Assembly: GCF_024753285.1 (NCBI RefSeq)
Contig: NZ_JANUGW010000030.1
Location: 1 to 64,000, forward strand
Direction of reading: 5' to 3'
From: Massilia pinisoli
GTDB taxonomy: Bacteria > Pseudomonadota > Gammaproteobacteria > Burkholderiales > Burkholderiaceae_D
DNA: 64,000 nucleotides
A program made the position numbers and the translations under genes. This document shows positions 25,010-35,181 of the stretch, one piece after another. The notes beneath the pieces were generated by a model, which saw only the letters and a program-made list of their open reading frames with translations, was not told the DNA's origin and searched no databases. Position 1 is the first letter of the stretch. Each line of letters begins with the position of its first letter.

Positions 25010-25106
25010 GTAGGGTGGACGGCTCGGCCGTCCACGCGTTCAACCAGCATTGGCGCGGCCGTTCGACGATGCTTGAACGCGTGGACGGGAAACCCGTCCA
25101 CCCTAC
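25010..25106. repeat. Dispersed double-hairpin repeat, copy 1
   Basis: A 97-bp element bounded by GTAGGGTGGACGG and its exact complement CCGTCCACCCTAC, with inner CGTCCACGCGTTCAA and TTGAACGCGTGGACG. Each half also folds on itself. A second copy lies at 43137-43234. It resembles paired REP/BIME or small MITE-like repeats. Copy 1 sits between priA and the oxidoreductase gene, both minus-strand. Confidence 0.85.
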
Positions 25107-25127
25107 GACGCGACCGTGCGTCCCCGA

Positions 25128-27134
25128 TCAGATGTCGAGCGGATCCACCTCGAGCGACCACCGCACCCGCGACTTCATGGCACGCAGCGCATCCACCCAC
25201 TCGTTGAGGAACGCCTGCAGCGCCGGCCGCGAATTCGATTCGACGAGCAGCTGCGCGCGGTCGACGTTGTGCACGCGGGTCATCGTCATCGGGATCGGGT
25301 CGTTGATGACGACCGTGTCCGACGGCACCGCATCGCGCGCGGCCTCGAGGAATTCGATCGCCGTCGCCAGCTCGGGCGCCTCGGCGCGCAGCAGCGCCTG
25401 GTACATGTACGGGGGCAGCGCGGCCTGGTGGCGCTCTTCCAGCAGGCTACCCGCGAAGCGGTCATAGTCGTGCCGCATCACGGCGCCGTACAGCGGATGC
25501 TGGCAATAGCGCGACTGGATCAGCACCTCCGATTCCAGGCCCGCGCGGCCGGCACGCCCCGCCACCTGCATCAGCTGCGCGAACAGGCGCTCGCTGGCGC
25601 GGTAGTCTTGCGAGAACAGTGCCGTGTCCGGATTCAGCACGCCGACGAGCGTCAGCTTTTTGAAGTCGTGGCCCTTCGCGACCATCTGCGTGCCGATCAG
25701 GATGTCGACGTCGCCCCGATGAACGGTATCGAACGCTTCCTGCGCGCTGCCCTTCCTGCGCGTGGAATCGGCGTCGATGCGCAGGATGCGCGCGTCCGGG
25801 AACAGCACCTGCAGGCCTTCCTCGACGCGCTGCGTGCCGCGGCCCAGCGGCTGCAAATCGATGTTGCCGCAGGTCGGGCACGCGTGCGGTATGCGCAGCT
25901 CGAGCGAGCAGTGATGGCAGCGCAGCCGGCGCTCCGGCCGGTGCAGCACCATGAACGCCGTGCAGCGCGTGCAGTTGCTGATCCAGCCGCACGCCTCGCA
26001 GCACAGCACCGGCGCATAGCCGCGCCGGTTCAGGAACAGCAACGATTGCTCGCCCCGCTCCATGCGCTGCCGCAGCGCCTGCATCAACGTGGACGTGAGG
26101 CCTTCCTTCGGCTTGTCGCGCTCCATGTCGATGAGTTTTACGCGCGGCAGCACGGCGTCGCGCACGGCACGCTCGCGCAGTTCCAGCCTGCGGTAGCGGC
26201 CCGTCTGCGCGTGGTGCCAGCTTTCCAGCGATGGCGTCGCGGAGCCGAGCACGATGGGAATGCCGAGCTGGCGCGCGCGCCACACCGCGAGGTCGCGCGC
26301 CGAATAGCGCAGGCCTTCCTGCTGCTTGTACGACGGGTCGTGTTCCTCGTCGATGACGATCATTTTCAAGTTCGGCAGCGACGACAGGATCGCCAGCCGC
26401 GTGCCCAACACGATGCGCGCGCGGCCCGTGTGCGCGGCCAGCCAGTGCAGCATGCGCTCGCCTTCCGACAGGCTGCTGTGCAAAGTGGCCAACATGACGC
26501 CGGGGAAGCGCGCGCGGATGTTCGCCTCCAGCTGCGGCGTCAGGTTGATCTCCGGGACGAGGATCAGGATCTGGGCATCGGCGTCGCGTTGCAAGACCTG
26601 GGCGCAGGCTTGCAGATACACCTCGGTCTTGCCGCTGCCCGTCACGCCGTACAGCAGCAGCGGGGTGAACCCCGTCGCGCCGCCGATGGCGTCCGCGGCC
26701 TGCTGCTGGGCTGCGTTCAGTACGGGCATGTCGGCCGGGGTCGCGTCGTGCACGTCGTCCAGCTTGCCCAGTTTCTTCAGCGCGCGGTCCAGCGCGACGG
26801 TCGTCGACAGCCGCAGGTTTTTCGGCAGGCCCGGCAGCGCCACCTCGCCCAGCGGGCGGTGATAGTAGGCGCCGGCGAAGCGCGCCAGCGCGATCCAGCG
26901 CTCCGGCAGCGGCGTCAGCTGCGTGCGCACGGCGAGCGCATCCTTCAGCTTGTCGGCCGGGACATCCGTCTCGTGTTTGACGGCGACGATCAGCCCGACC
27001 GCCTCGCGCCGCCCGAAGTTGACGAGCGCCAACTGCCCGACCTGCGGCTCACTGCCGGGCTCGCATACCCAGCGGTAATCGAACAGGCTGTCGAGTGGCG
27101 TGTCGAGCGCGATTTGCAGGATGCAGTGGGACAA
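25128..27134 (-). CDS. priA: Primosomal protein N' (replication restart helicase PriA)
   Basis: A 668-residue superfamily 2 helicase that recognises stalled forks and reloads the replisome. An N-terminal 3'-end-binding region precedes Walker A GVTGSGKT (near residue 170) and the DEEH box (IVIDEEHDPSYKQ). Zinc-binding cysteines lie in CCEACGWISNCTRC and CHHC...CPTCG. Motifs V/VI are GTQMVAKGHDF and QVAGRAGR. Slightly shorter than E. coli PriA (732). Start ATG 27134. The upstream gap holds a cluster of DnaA boxes. Confidence 0.94.
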   Translation of the reverse strand: MSHCILQIALDTPLDSLFDYRWVCEPGSEPQVGQLALVNFGRREAVGLIVAVKHETDVPADKLKDALAVRTQLTPLPERWIALARFAGAYYHRPLGEVALPGLPKNLRLSTTVALDRALKKLGKLDDVHDATPADMPVLNAAQQQAADAIGGATGFTPLLLYGVTGSGKTEVYLQACAQVLQRDADAQILILVPEINLTPQLEANIRARFPGVMLATLHSSLSEGERMLHWLAAHTGRARIVLGTRLAILSSLPNLKMIVIDEEHDPSYKQQEGLRYSARDLAVWRARQLGIPIVLGSATPSLESWHHAQTGRYRRLELRERAVRDAVLPRVKLIDMERDKPKEGLTSTLMQALRQRMERGEQSLLFLNRRGYAPVLCCEACGWISNCTRCTAFMVLHRPERRLRCHHCSLELRIPHACPTCGNIDLQPLGRGTQRVEEGLQVLFPDARILRIDADSTRRKGSAQEAFDTVHRGDVDILIGTQMVAKGHDFKKLTLVGVLNPDTALFSQDYRASERLFAQLMQVAGRAGRAGLESEVLIQSRYCQHPLYGAVMRHDYDRFAGSLLEERHQAALPPYMYQALLRAEAPELATAIEFLEAARDAVPSDTVVINDPIPMTMTRVHNVDRAQLLVESNSRPALQAFLNEWVDALRAMKSRVRWSLEVDPLDI

Positions 27135-27165
27135 TCGGTGACCTTGTCGAGAAACTGTGGGGAAC

Positions 27166-27641
27166 TGTGGAAAACTTTGTGGAAAATGGAAAAGTTGACC
27201 GTGAAGAAGGTTTACGCTAGATCAAAACGCTCGGGAATTCTCTATGCTCATCAAGAAAATAACCTTATGAATTCAATGACTTACGATTTTCAGCCTTAAA
27301 GCCACGAAATATCCCATCGCTCGCTCACTTCTGTGCATAACTGCGCCGTTCCAGTGCAAAACTTGTGCGCAGTGCAGCATAATCTTGATACAACACTTGA
27401 AGAAAATACGTAAACCCCGGTAAACCAAGCACTTTTCCGGATTATTCACAGAATCTGTGCATAACTTTGTGAACAATGGGCTGAAAGCCTCGGTGGATAA
27501 GTGGTCACTCCCCTCGACGCCCCTCTGCGCCCCCCAGCGAACCCGACAATAAACCTCATCAAATCAACCACTTAGCATATGCGGGCAGATACTGTACATT
27601 TCTACAGTCCACGCAGCCCGCGCGCGATTTTTTGTGAATAA
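27166..27641. promoter_or_regulatory. DnaA-box cluster between priA and hemE
   Basis: The 558-base gap has four exact TTATNCACA boxes: 27332-27340 (minus), 27442-27450 (plus), 27456-27464 (minus) and 27633-27641 (minus). Single-mismatch boxes lie at 27166-27174, 27179-27187, 27468-27476 and 27492-27500. AT-rich stretches lie between. No protein gene is supported here. It could be a replication origin, a DnaA-titration/reactivation site, or DnaA control of priA and hemE. Confidence 0.65.
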
Positions 27642-27692
27642 GTGTGATTGCCCGCGCGATGCGCTGCAAAAAAGGCACCGCTCGGGAATGCG

Positions 27693-28775
27693 TCAGGCGC
27701 CGCGCTGGCGACGGCTGAAGTCGTGCACCGCCTCGACCATCGCCGTCACCGACTCCGGCGGCGTGAATTGCGAGATGCCGTGCCCCAGGTTGAACACGTG
27801 GCCATGGCCGGCCGACGGGGTGCCGTAGCTGGCGAGCGCCTTTTCCACCTCGGCGCGGATCTGGTCCGGGCCGGCGAACAGGATCGCGGGGTCGAGGTTG
27901 CCCTGCAGGGCGACGCGGTCGCCCACCTGTGCGCGCGCGCGGCCCAGGTTGACGGTCCAGTCGAGGCCCAGCGCGTCGGCGCCCCCGTCCGCCATCTCGT
28001 CCAGCCACAGCCCGCCGCCCTTCGTGAACATGATGGACGGGATGCGCACGCCGTCCTTTTCGCGCTGCAGCTTCGCCACGACCTTGCGCATATAGTCCAG
28101 CGAGAACGACTGGTAGGCGCCGTCCGCCAGCGCGCCGCCCCAGGAGTCGAAGATCATGACGGCCTGGGCGCCCGCGTCGATCTGGGCGTTCAGGTATTGC
28201 GCGACGGCTTCCGCGTTGACGTCCAGGATCCGGTGCATCAGGTCCGGGCGCGAATACAGCATCTTCTTGATCGTGTGGAATTCGCGCGAGCCGCCGCCTT
28301 CGACCATATAGCAGGCCAGGGTCCAGGGGCTGCCGGAAAAGCCGATCAGCGGCACGCGGCCGTTCAGCGCCGTGCGGATCGACGTCACGGCATCGAACAC
28401 GTACTGCAACGACGCCATGTCGGGCACGCGCAGCGCGGCCACCTCGGCCTCCGTGCGCACGGTACGTTCGAATTTCGGGCCCTCGCCATCCTCGAAGTAC
28501 AGGCCGAGGCCCATCGCGTCCGGCACGGTCAGGATGTCCGAGAACAGGATCGATGCATCCAGCGGGTAGCGGTCGATCGGCTGCAAGGTGACTTCGGTGG
28601 CGAAGTCCGGATTCTTGGCCAGCCCCATGAACGAACCGGCCTTCGCGCGCGTGGCGCGGTACTCCGGCAGGTAGCGGCCCGCCTGGCGCATCAGCCACAC
28701 CGGCGTGTAGTCCGTCGGCTGGCGCAGCAGCGCACGCAAGAAGGTATCGTTCTGCAGCGGGGCAAATTGTGGCAT
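27693..28775 (-). CDS. hemE: Uroporphyrinogen decarboxylase
   Basis: A 360-residue cytoplasmic enzyme that converts uroporphyrinogen III to coproporphyrinogen III in heme synthesis. The family signature RQAGRYLPEYR is near residue 30, with the catalytic Asp in ILFSDILT near residue 80. Further conserved blocks are GFSGSPWTLACYMVEGGGS and GNLDP; the C-terminal GHGHVFNLGHGI is present. ATG 28775 is preferred over TTG 28784. It is divergent from the S9 peptidase gene. Confidence 0.95.
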   Translation of the reverse strand: MPQFAPLQNDTFLRALLRQPTDYTPVWLMRQAGRYLPEYRATRAKAGSFMGLAKNPDFATEVTLQPIDRYPLDASILFSDILTVPDAMGLGLYFEDGEGPKFERTVRTEAEVAALRVPDMASLQYVFDAVTSIRTALNGRVPLIGFSGSPWTLACYMVEGGGSREFHTIKKMLYSRPDLMHRILDVNAEAVAQYLNAQIDAGAQAVMIFDSWGGALADGAYQSFSLDYMRKVVAKLQREKDGVRIPSIMFTKGGGLWLDEMADGGADALGLDWTVNLGRARAQVGDRVALQGNLDPAILFAGPDQIRAEVEKALASYGTPSAGHGHVFNLGHGISQFTPPESVTAMVEAVHDFSRRQRGA

Positions 28776-28923
28776 GGCTGACAATCCGTTCGAGAATTGG
28801 AGGGCAAACTTCTATTATCGCATTCCCGGCACCCGCACACCCATCGACGCGGACATACGACCCGGCGGCAGCCACTTATAATGCTTGTCTTCTCCCAGCC
28901 GTACGCCATCTTCAGGACCGACC

Positions 28924-30867
28924 ATGACCGACACCATCCGCAAACAGGCCGCGCCCTGCGGCGCCTGGACTTCCCCGATCACCGCCGCCATCGTCGCGGC
29001 CGGCGCCACGCCGCTGTCGCAAGTGCTCTCGGATGGCGGCGAAGTCTACTGGCTGGCGGGCCGCGCCAGCGAGGGCGGCCGCAACACGCTGATGCGCCTG
29101 CGCGACGGCCGGGCCGAGGAGTTGACGCCGGCGCCGTTCAACGTGCGCACCCGCGTGCACGAGTATGGCGGCGGCGCCACCCTCGTCGCGGACAGCCACA
29201 TCTGGTTCTCGAACTTCTCCGACAACACGGTGTACCGCATCGACCGCCACGGCGACAGCGTGCCGGTCCCCGTCAGCGCCGGCGGCGCCAAGCGCTGGGC
29301 CGACTTCGTGCTGGACCGCACGCATCGTCGCCTCGTCGGCGTCCGCGAAGACCATTCGGCGGGCGGCACGTACCCCGTCAACACGCTGTGCGCGCTGGGC
29401 GCCGACGGCACGGAAACGGTACTCGTCGACGGCAACGACTTCTATTCGTCGCCGCGCATCTCGCCGGACGGCAGGCACGTCGCCTGGCTCTGCTGGGACA
29501 ACCCGCGCATGCCGTGGCAGGGCACCGAGTTGTGGCTGGCCGAAATCGGCGGGGACGGCACACTGCTTGACGGGCGCCTCGTCGCGGGCGGCGAAGAAGA
29601 AGCCATCGTCCAGCCGGAATGGTCGCCGGACGGCACCTTGTACTTCGTCTCCGACCGCAGCGGCTGGTGGAACCTGTACCGCTACGAGCATGGCGTCGTG
29701 CACCCCGTGTGCCCGCGCGCGGCCGAATTCGGCGGCCCGCACTGGACGTTCGGGAACAGCATGTACGGCTTCCGCTCGGCCACGGAAATCGTCTGCGCGT
29801 ATATCGAGGATGGCGTCAGCCGCCTCGCGCGCATCGACACGGGCTGCGGCAAGCTGGCCGAGATCGAGACGCCGTACCAGGAAATCCGCGAGCTGCGCGT
29901 GGCCGGCGACACCGTCGCACTGCTGGGCGGCGCGCCCACGCTGGCGGCCGAAGTCGCGCAATTCGACCTGAACACGGGCCGGCGCGACGTGCTGGCGCGC
30001 TCGATCGAGCAGTTGCCGGACGTAGGCTACCTGTCCGTCCCGGAGAGCATCCACTATCCGAGCGAGAACGGACGGACGTCGTACGCGTTCTACTACCCGC
30101 CCACGAACAAGGACCACGCGCCGCAGCCGGGCGAGCTGCCGCCGCTGATGGTGATCGGCCACGGCGGCCCGACCGGCATGGCGGCCAGCACCTTGAAACT
30201 GGCGACGCAGTTCTGGACGAGCCGCGGCATCGCCGTGCTGGACGTGAACTACGGCGGCAGCACGGGCTTCGGCCGCGCCTACCGCGACCTGCTGAAGGGA
30301 CAATGGGGCGTGATCGACGTCGAGGATTGCGTCGCCGGCGCGCAGCACCTCGTCGACCGGGATCTCGTCGACCGCGAGCGCCTCGTGATCCGCGGCGGCA
30401 GCGCGGGCGGCCTGACGACGTTGTGCGCCCTCGCCTTCCACGACGTGTTCAAGGCCGGCGCCAGCTATTACGGCGTGTCCGACCTGAAGGGCCTGGACGC
30501 GGACTCGCACAAGTTCGAATCGCACTACAACGAATACCTGATCGCGCCGAAGGCCAGCGCCGACCGCGTCTACGCCGAGCGCTCGCCCATCAACCACACG
30601 GATAAGCTGCACCGGCCGATGATCTTCTTCCAGGGCCTGGACGACAAGGTCGTGCCGCCGCCGCAATCGGAAGTGATGGTGTGCGCCCTGCGCGCGCGCG
30701 GCGTGCCCGTCGCCTACGTCACGCTGGACGGCGAAGGCCACGGCTTCCGCAAGGCCGACAGCATCGTGCGCACCTTGGAAGCGGAGCTGTACTTCTACCT
30801 GCGCGTGTTCGGCATTCCCGTTCCGACCAGCCTGCCGGCCATCGAGATCGAGAACCTCCCGGCATGA
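28924..30867 (+). CDS. S9 family prolyl oligopeptidase-like peptidase
   Basis: A 647-residue protein without a signal peptide. The N-terminal ~390 residues form a beta-propeller (repeats such as SPRISPDGRHVAWL and PEWSPDGTLYFVSD). The C-terminal alpha/beta-hydrolase domain has the nucleophile motif GGSAGG (Ser near residue 492), the Asp in GLDDKVVPP and the His in GEGHGF, so the triad is complete. It likely cleaves short peptides or acyl-peptides in the cytoplasm. Its stop overlaps the next gene's start (ATGA, 30864-30867). Confidence 0.9.
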   Translation: MTDTIRKQAAPCGAWTSPITAAIVAAGATPLSQVLSDGGEVYWLAGRASEGGRNTLMRLRDGRAEELTPAPFNVRTRVHEYGGGATLVADSHIWFSNFSDNTVYRIDRHGDSVPVPVSAGGAKRWADFVLDRTHRRLVGVREDHSAGGTYPVNTLCALGADGTETVLVDGNDFYSSPRISPDGRHVAWLCWDNPRMPWQGTELWLAEIGGDGTLLDGRLVAGGEEEAIVQPEWSPDGTLYFVSDRSGWWNLYRYEHGVVHPVCPRAAEFGGPHWTFGNSMYGFRSATEIVCAYIEDGVSRLARIDTGCGKLAEIETPYQEIRELRVAGDTVALLGGAPTLAAEVAQFDLNTGRRDVLARSIEQLPDVGYLSVPESIHYPSENGRTSYAFYYPPTNKDHAPQPGELPPLMVIGHGGPTGMAASTLKLATQFWTSRGIAVLDVNYGGSTGFGRAYRDLLKGQWGVIDVEDCVAGAQHLVDRDLVDRERLVIRGGSAGGLTTLCALAFHDVFKAGASYYGVSDLKGLDADSHKFESHYNEYLIAPKASADRVYAERSPINHTDKLHRPMIFFQGLDDKVVPPPQSEVMVCALRARGVPVAYVTLDGEGHGFRKADSIVRTLEAELYFYLRVFGIPVPTSLPAIEIENLPA

Positions 30868-33800
30868 GCGATGAGGTGTTGCACGCCCTCGTCGATGCAT
30901 GCGACGAGCGCCGCAAGCTGATCCTCGCGCTTCTGGCACTCGCCGGCGAGCCGATGGGCCGGCGCCGCATCCACGACCACCTGGCGCCGCTGGAAGCAAG
31001 CAGCAAGGAGGAAGACCTGGCCGAGCCGCTGGCGGGCCTGCATGCCGACGGCCTGATCGGCGAACTGCCGTCGCGCGGCTACACGATCGCGGCGGACGTG
31101 ACCTGGCCGGCGATCCAGTGGGCGCTGCGCGCGCGCCGATTCAACGAATTGCGCGACGTGTATCAGCAAGTGACGCCGCTGCGCGTCGACTGGCAGGGCA
31201 CGCCCATGCTGCGCAGCTACCGCCAGGGCGTCGCGCTGCTGCGCTTCGCTCTGCTGGCCGGCGAGGGCCCGAAGACGATCGCCCCGCTGCTCGCCGCCTG
31301 CCTGCGCTGCCACGAAGCCGCGTACCTGCATCCGCTCGTCGACATCTGCGCGCGGCCGTTCGAGCCGGACCTGATGGAACGCATCAACGGCCTCGTACGC
31401 GACGACGTGCTCGCGGTGCTCGTCAACCACGTGCAGCGCGAACCGGCCAGCGCGCCGGCGATCCGCGCCTATGCCGAGGAACATGCCGCACAGGGCGGCG
31501 CATCGATGGCGCTGCGCACGGCACTGGCCGAACATATGATCCTGTGCGGGCGACTCGACGCGGCGGCCGACCTGCTCGTGGACCTCGACGAATCGGCGAC
31601 GCTGTATTACCGCAGCGTGCTGCAACTGCTGCGCGGCGACACGGCGCCCGCGCTTGCAGGCTTCGACAAGGCCTTGAAAACGCTGCGGCGCGAGACGGGC
31701 AAGCGCAAGGCCGTCTTCGAAGGCATCGGCGGCCATCTGTACGTGACGGCGCTGCTCAGGAGCGACGATGCCAAGCACGCGAAAGCGGCGGAGGCCTACC
31801 TGGACAGCGCCACGCGCGCCGTGCAAAGCCACGACACGGCCGTGTACCAGCAGTTGTCGATGCTGCGCCAGATCCGCGGCGGCACCGTCGACGCCGAGGT
31901 GCTCCCGTCGCGCAACTGGGAGACGTCGCTGCAGCCCGTGATGTTCCGCGCGCTGCTGCACTGGTGGCTCGGCATGCCGCAGTTGATGGACAAGACCACC
32001 ATGCTGGAGCAGCAGTTCGACGTGGCGAGGAGTGCCGGCTTCGACTTCGTCGCGGCCCAGATCGCGTCCGTGCTGGGCCAGCTGGGGATGGTGGGCCTCG
32101 ACAAGCAGGCGATCGCGCTGCGCCAGCAGCACCGCTTCGTCGACCTCGCGCTGTGGTTCGAACGCGAGCAGCCGTGGGAGCGCCAGCTGAACGCCCTCAT
32201 CAACCTGCAGCCGGCCGTCAACGTGGAAGTCGTGAAGGAATCGCGTCTCGCGTGGCTCGTCGCGTGGGACGCGCACCTGGGCATCCGCGCGCTCGAACCG
32301 CGCGAGCAGAAGCGCGACGTGCAGGGCGGCTGGACGCGCGGCCGGCCCCTCGGCCTGAAGCGGCTCGCGGAAGAGGCAACGGAGCTGGACTTCCTCACCG
32401 CGCAGGACGTGCAGGTCGCCGGCAGCATCGGCGCCTTCCGCTACTACAGCGGCACGGGGACGCGCTACGAATTCGACCTGGACAAGGCCGTGGCCGCGCT
32501 GGCCGGCCATCCGCTGCTGTTCTGGATGGATTCGCCCGGCACGCGCATCGAACTGCTGCCGGGCGAGCCGCAGCTCGTCGTGCGCGCGGGCGGCGGCAAG
32601 GTCATGATCACGCTCGTGCCGAAGCTAGCGGAGCCGCAGGGCGACGTCGTCGTCACGAAGGAAACGCCGACGCGATTGCGCATCGTGCGCGTAAAAGACG
32701 AGCATCGGCGCATCGGCGCCATCGTCGGCGATGGGCTCGAGGTGCCGCTCGAAGCGGAGAAGCGCGTGTTGCAGGCGATCAGCGCCATCTCGTCGATCGT
32801 CACCGTGCAGTCCGACATCGGCGGCAGCGCGGCCGACATCGAACAGGTGACGGCCGACATGCGCCTGCACGTCAACCTGCTGCCGTACCAGCAGGGCTTG
32901 CGCATCCAGGTGATGGTGCGGCCGCTGCCGGATACGGGCCCGTACTTCCGCCCGGGCGACGGCGCGGAAAGCGTCATCGCCGACGTGGCCGGCGTGCGCA
33001 CGGAAGCGCGCCGCAGCCTGAACGGCGAACGCGAAGCCGAGCGCCAGTTGCTGGCCGACCTGCCCGCGCTGGAGCATGCGGAAGACGAACATGGCGAGTG
33101 GCTGCTGGCGGCGCCTATCCACTGCCTGGAGCTCGTCGTCCAGCTGCAGGACCTGGATGCAGCCAAGGTTGTCGTCGCGTGGCCCGAGGGCGAATCGTTC
33201 CGCGTGACGAAGAAGATCACGTCGAAATCCGTGCGCCTGCAGATCCGGCGCGACAAGGACTGGTTCGCCGCGAACGGTGAAGTCCAGGTCGACGAGAACA
33301 AGGTGATGGACTTGCGCGAGCTGCTCGCGCGCGTGCGCGAGGACCGTTTCATCGCGCTCGGCGACAACCAGTTCCTCGCGCTCACGCACGAGCTGCATCG
33401 GCGCCTGACGGATTTGTCCGCGTACAGCGACGCCGACAAGGAGGCGCTGCGCTTCCACCCGCTCGCCAGCTTCGCGCTGGAAGAGATGGCGCTGGAAGCG
33501 GGCGGCGTCGATGCCGATAAAGCGTGGCGCGCGCATTTGAAACACATGCAGGAGAACGCGGAATTCCGGCCGCAACTGCCGGGCACCTTGCAGGCAGAGC
33601 TGCGCGACTACCAGGTCGAAGGCTTCGAATGGCTGTCCCGCCTTGCGCACTGGGGCGTCGGCGCCTGTCTCGCCGACGATATGGGGCTCGGCAAGACCTT
33701 GCAGGCGCTCGCGCTGATCCTGTCGCGCGCGCCCGGCGGGCCCACGCTGGTTGTCGCGCCGACGTCCGTCGCGACGAACTGGCTGGCGGAAGCGGAGCGC

Positions 33801-35036
33801 TTCGCACCGACCTTGAACGTGCGATTGTTCGGCCCCGGCGACCGCGCCGCGATGCTGAAGGAAGCGGGGCCGTTCGACGTGATCGTCGCGAGCTACGGCC
33901 TGCTGCAGCTGGAATCCGCGCTGTTCGAGGGCATCCGCTGGCACACGATCGTGCTCGATGAAGCGCAGGCCATCAAGAATGCGTACACGCGCCGCTCGGC
34001 GGCCGTGATGGCGCTGCAGGGCGACTTCAAGATGGTCGCCACGGGCACGCCGCTGGAGAACCACCTGGGCGAGTTGTGGAACCTGTTCCGCTTCATCAAT
34101 CCGGGCCTGCTCGGTACGAGCGACCAGTTTCAATTGCGCTTCGCCGGCCCGATCGAAAAAGCGTCCGACAAGCGCGCGGAGCTGGCGGCACGCGCGCGGC
34201 TGCGCCGGCTCACGCAGCCGTTCATCCTGCGCAGGACGAAGGCGCAAGTGCTGTCCGAGCTGCCGCCGCGCACGGAGATCGTGCTGCCCGTGCAGTTGTC
34301 GGAAGAAGAGACGGCGCTGTACGAATCGCTGCGGAGAGAAGCCCTGGAACGCATCGCGTCCCTCGAGGCACCGCAATCGCAGAAGCAGATCCAGATCCTC
34401 GCGGAGATGATGAAGCTGCGCCGCGCGTGCTGCAATCCGGTGCTCGTGGCGCCCGACAGCGGCATCCGCAGCAGCAAGCTGGAGACGTTCGCGCGCCTCG
34501 CCGACGAGCTGCTGGAGAACCGCCACAAGGCGCTCGTGTTCAGCCAGTTCGTCGACCACCTCACCCTGATCCGCAAGCATCTCGATGAACGCGGCATCCG
34601 CTACCAATACCTCGACGGGAGCACTCCGATGCAGGAACGGAAGCGCCGCGTGGACGCGTTCCAGGCCGGCGACGGCGACCTGTTCCTCATTTCGCTGAAG
34701 GCGGGCGGCGTCGGCATCAACCTGACGGCGGCCGACTACGTGATCCACATGGACCCGTGGTGGAACCCCGCGGTGGAAGACCAGGCCAGCGACCGCGCGC
34801 ACCGCATGGGGCAGCAGCGGCCCGTCACGATCTACCGGTTAGTCGCGCGCCACACGATCGAGGAAGGCATCGTCGACCTGCACCGCCACAAGCGCGACCT
34901 GGCGGACAGCCTGCTGGAAGGGACGGACGTCGCCGCGCGCCTGTCGCCGGCGGACATGCTGGCCATGCTGCAGGCCGGCCTGTCCGGCGGCGCGGAACCG
35001 CGCACGCCGTCGGTCGCCGAGTGGCGATCCGACTGA
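30864..35036 (+). CDS. SNF2-family DEAD/DEAH-box helicase with a long N-terminal region
   Basis: A 1390-residue protein. The start at 30864 overlaps the S9 peptidase stop; longer upstream frames lie in the peptidase gene. The first ~80 residues look like a winged helix. A ~850-residue helical region of unknown role follows. The SNF2 motor is near residues 910-1360: DDMGLGKT (~938), DEAQAIKN (~1031), ATGTPLENH, YLDGSTP, LKAGGVGINLTAADYV, DRAHRMGQ. Such bacterial proteins are thought to move on DNA or displace proteins; the role here is unknown. Confidence 0.9.
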   Translation: MSDEVLHALVDACDERRKLILALLALAGEPMGRRRIHDHLAPLEASSKEEDLAEPLAGLHADGLIGELPSRGYTIAADVTWPAIQWALRARRFNELRDVYQQVTPLRVDWQGTPMLRSYRQGVALLRFALLAGEGPKTIAPLLAACLRCHEAAYLHPLVDICARPFEPDLMERINGLVRDDVLAVLVNHVQREPASAPAIRAYAEEHAAQGGASMALRTALAEHMILCGRLDAAADLLVDLDESATLYYRSVLQLLRGDTAPALAGFDKALKTLRRETGKRKAVFEGIGGHLYVTALLRSDDAKHAKAAEAYLDSATRAVQSHDTAVYQQLSMLRQIRGGTVDAEVLPSRNWETSLQPVMFRALLHWWLGMPQLMDKTTMLEQQFDVARSAGFDFVAAQIASVLGQLGMVGLDKQAIALRQQHRFVDLALWFEREQPWERQLNALINLQPAVNVEVVKESRLAWLVAWDAHLGIRALEPREQKRDVQGGWTRGRPLGLKRLAEEATELDFLTAQDVQVAGSIGAFRYYSGTGTRYEFDLDKAVAALAGHPLLFWMDSPGTRIELLPGEPQLVVRAGGGKVMITLVPKLAEPQGDVVVTKETPTRLRIVRVKDEHRRIGAIVGDGLEVPLEAEKRVLQAISAISSIVTVQSDIGGSAADIEQVTADMRLHVNLLPYQQGLRIQVMVRPLPDTGPYFRPGDGAESVIADVAGVRTEARRSLNGEREAERQLLADLPALEHAEDEHGEWLLAAPIHCLELVVQLQDLDAAKVVVAWPEGESFRVTKKITSKSVRLQIRRDKDWFAANGEVQVDENKVMDLRELLARVREDRFIALGDNQFLALTHELHRRLTDLSAYSDADKEALRFHPLASFALEEMALEAGGVDADKAWRAHLKHMQENAEFRPQLPGTLQAELRDYQVEGFEWLSRLAHWGVGACLADDMGLGKTLQALALILSRAPGGPTLVVAPTSVATNWLAEAERFAPTLNVRLFGPGDRAAMLKEAGPFDVIVASYGLLQLESALFEGIRWHTIVLDEAQAIKNAYTRRSAAVMALQGDFKMVATGTPLENHLGELWNLFRFINPGLLGTSDQFQLRFAGPIEKASDKRAELAARARLRRLTQPFILRRTKAQVLSELPPRTEIVLPVQLSEEETALYESLRREALERIASLEAPQSQKQIQILAEMMKLRRACCNPVLVAPDSGIRSSKLETFARLADELLENRHKALVFSQFVDHLTLIRKHLDERGIRYQYLDGSTPMQERKRRVDAFQAGDGDLFLISLKAGGVGINLTAADYVIHMDPWWNPAVEDQASDRAHRMGQQRPVTIYRLVARHTIEEGIVDLHRHKRDLADSLLEGTDVAARLSPADMLAMLQAGLSGGAEPRTPSVAEWRSD

Positions 35037-35181
35037 CGATGACCGCCGTTGCGGGTACGTTGACGGCGGTTCGCGTCGCCGGAACGTTCGTGACGTATTG
35101 TTTCAAAAGCCCGCAAGCAGCCCGAATGATGCTAATCTGGCGCCCCCCATCTGGCCCTTCATTCACCCAGGCAGATAGAAC

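Noticed and set aside
27273..27476. A 67-codon minus-strand frame between priA and hemE
   Set aside because: No ribosome-binding site or motif, and it runs across the DnaA-box cluster.
35042..35070. Inverted repeat ACCGCCGT / ACGGCGGT after the SNF2 gene
   Set aside because: Long loop and no T run; too weak to call a terminator.
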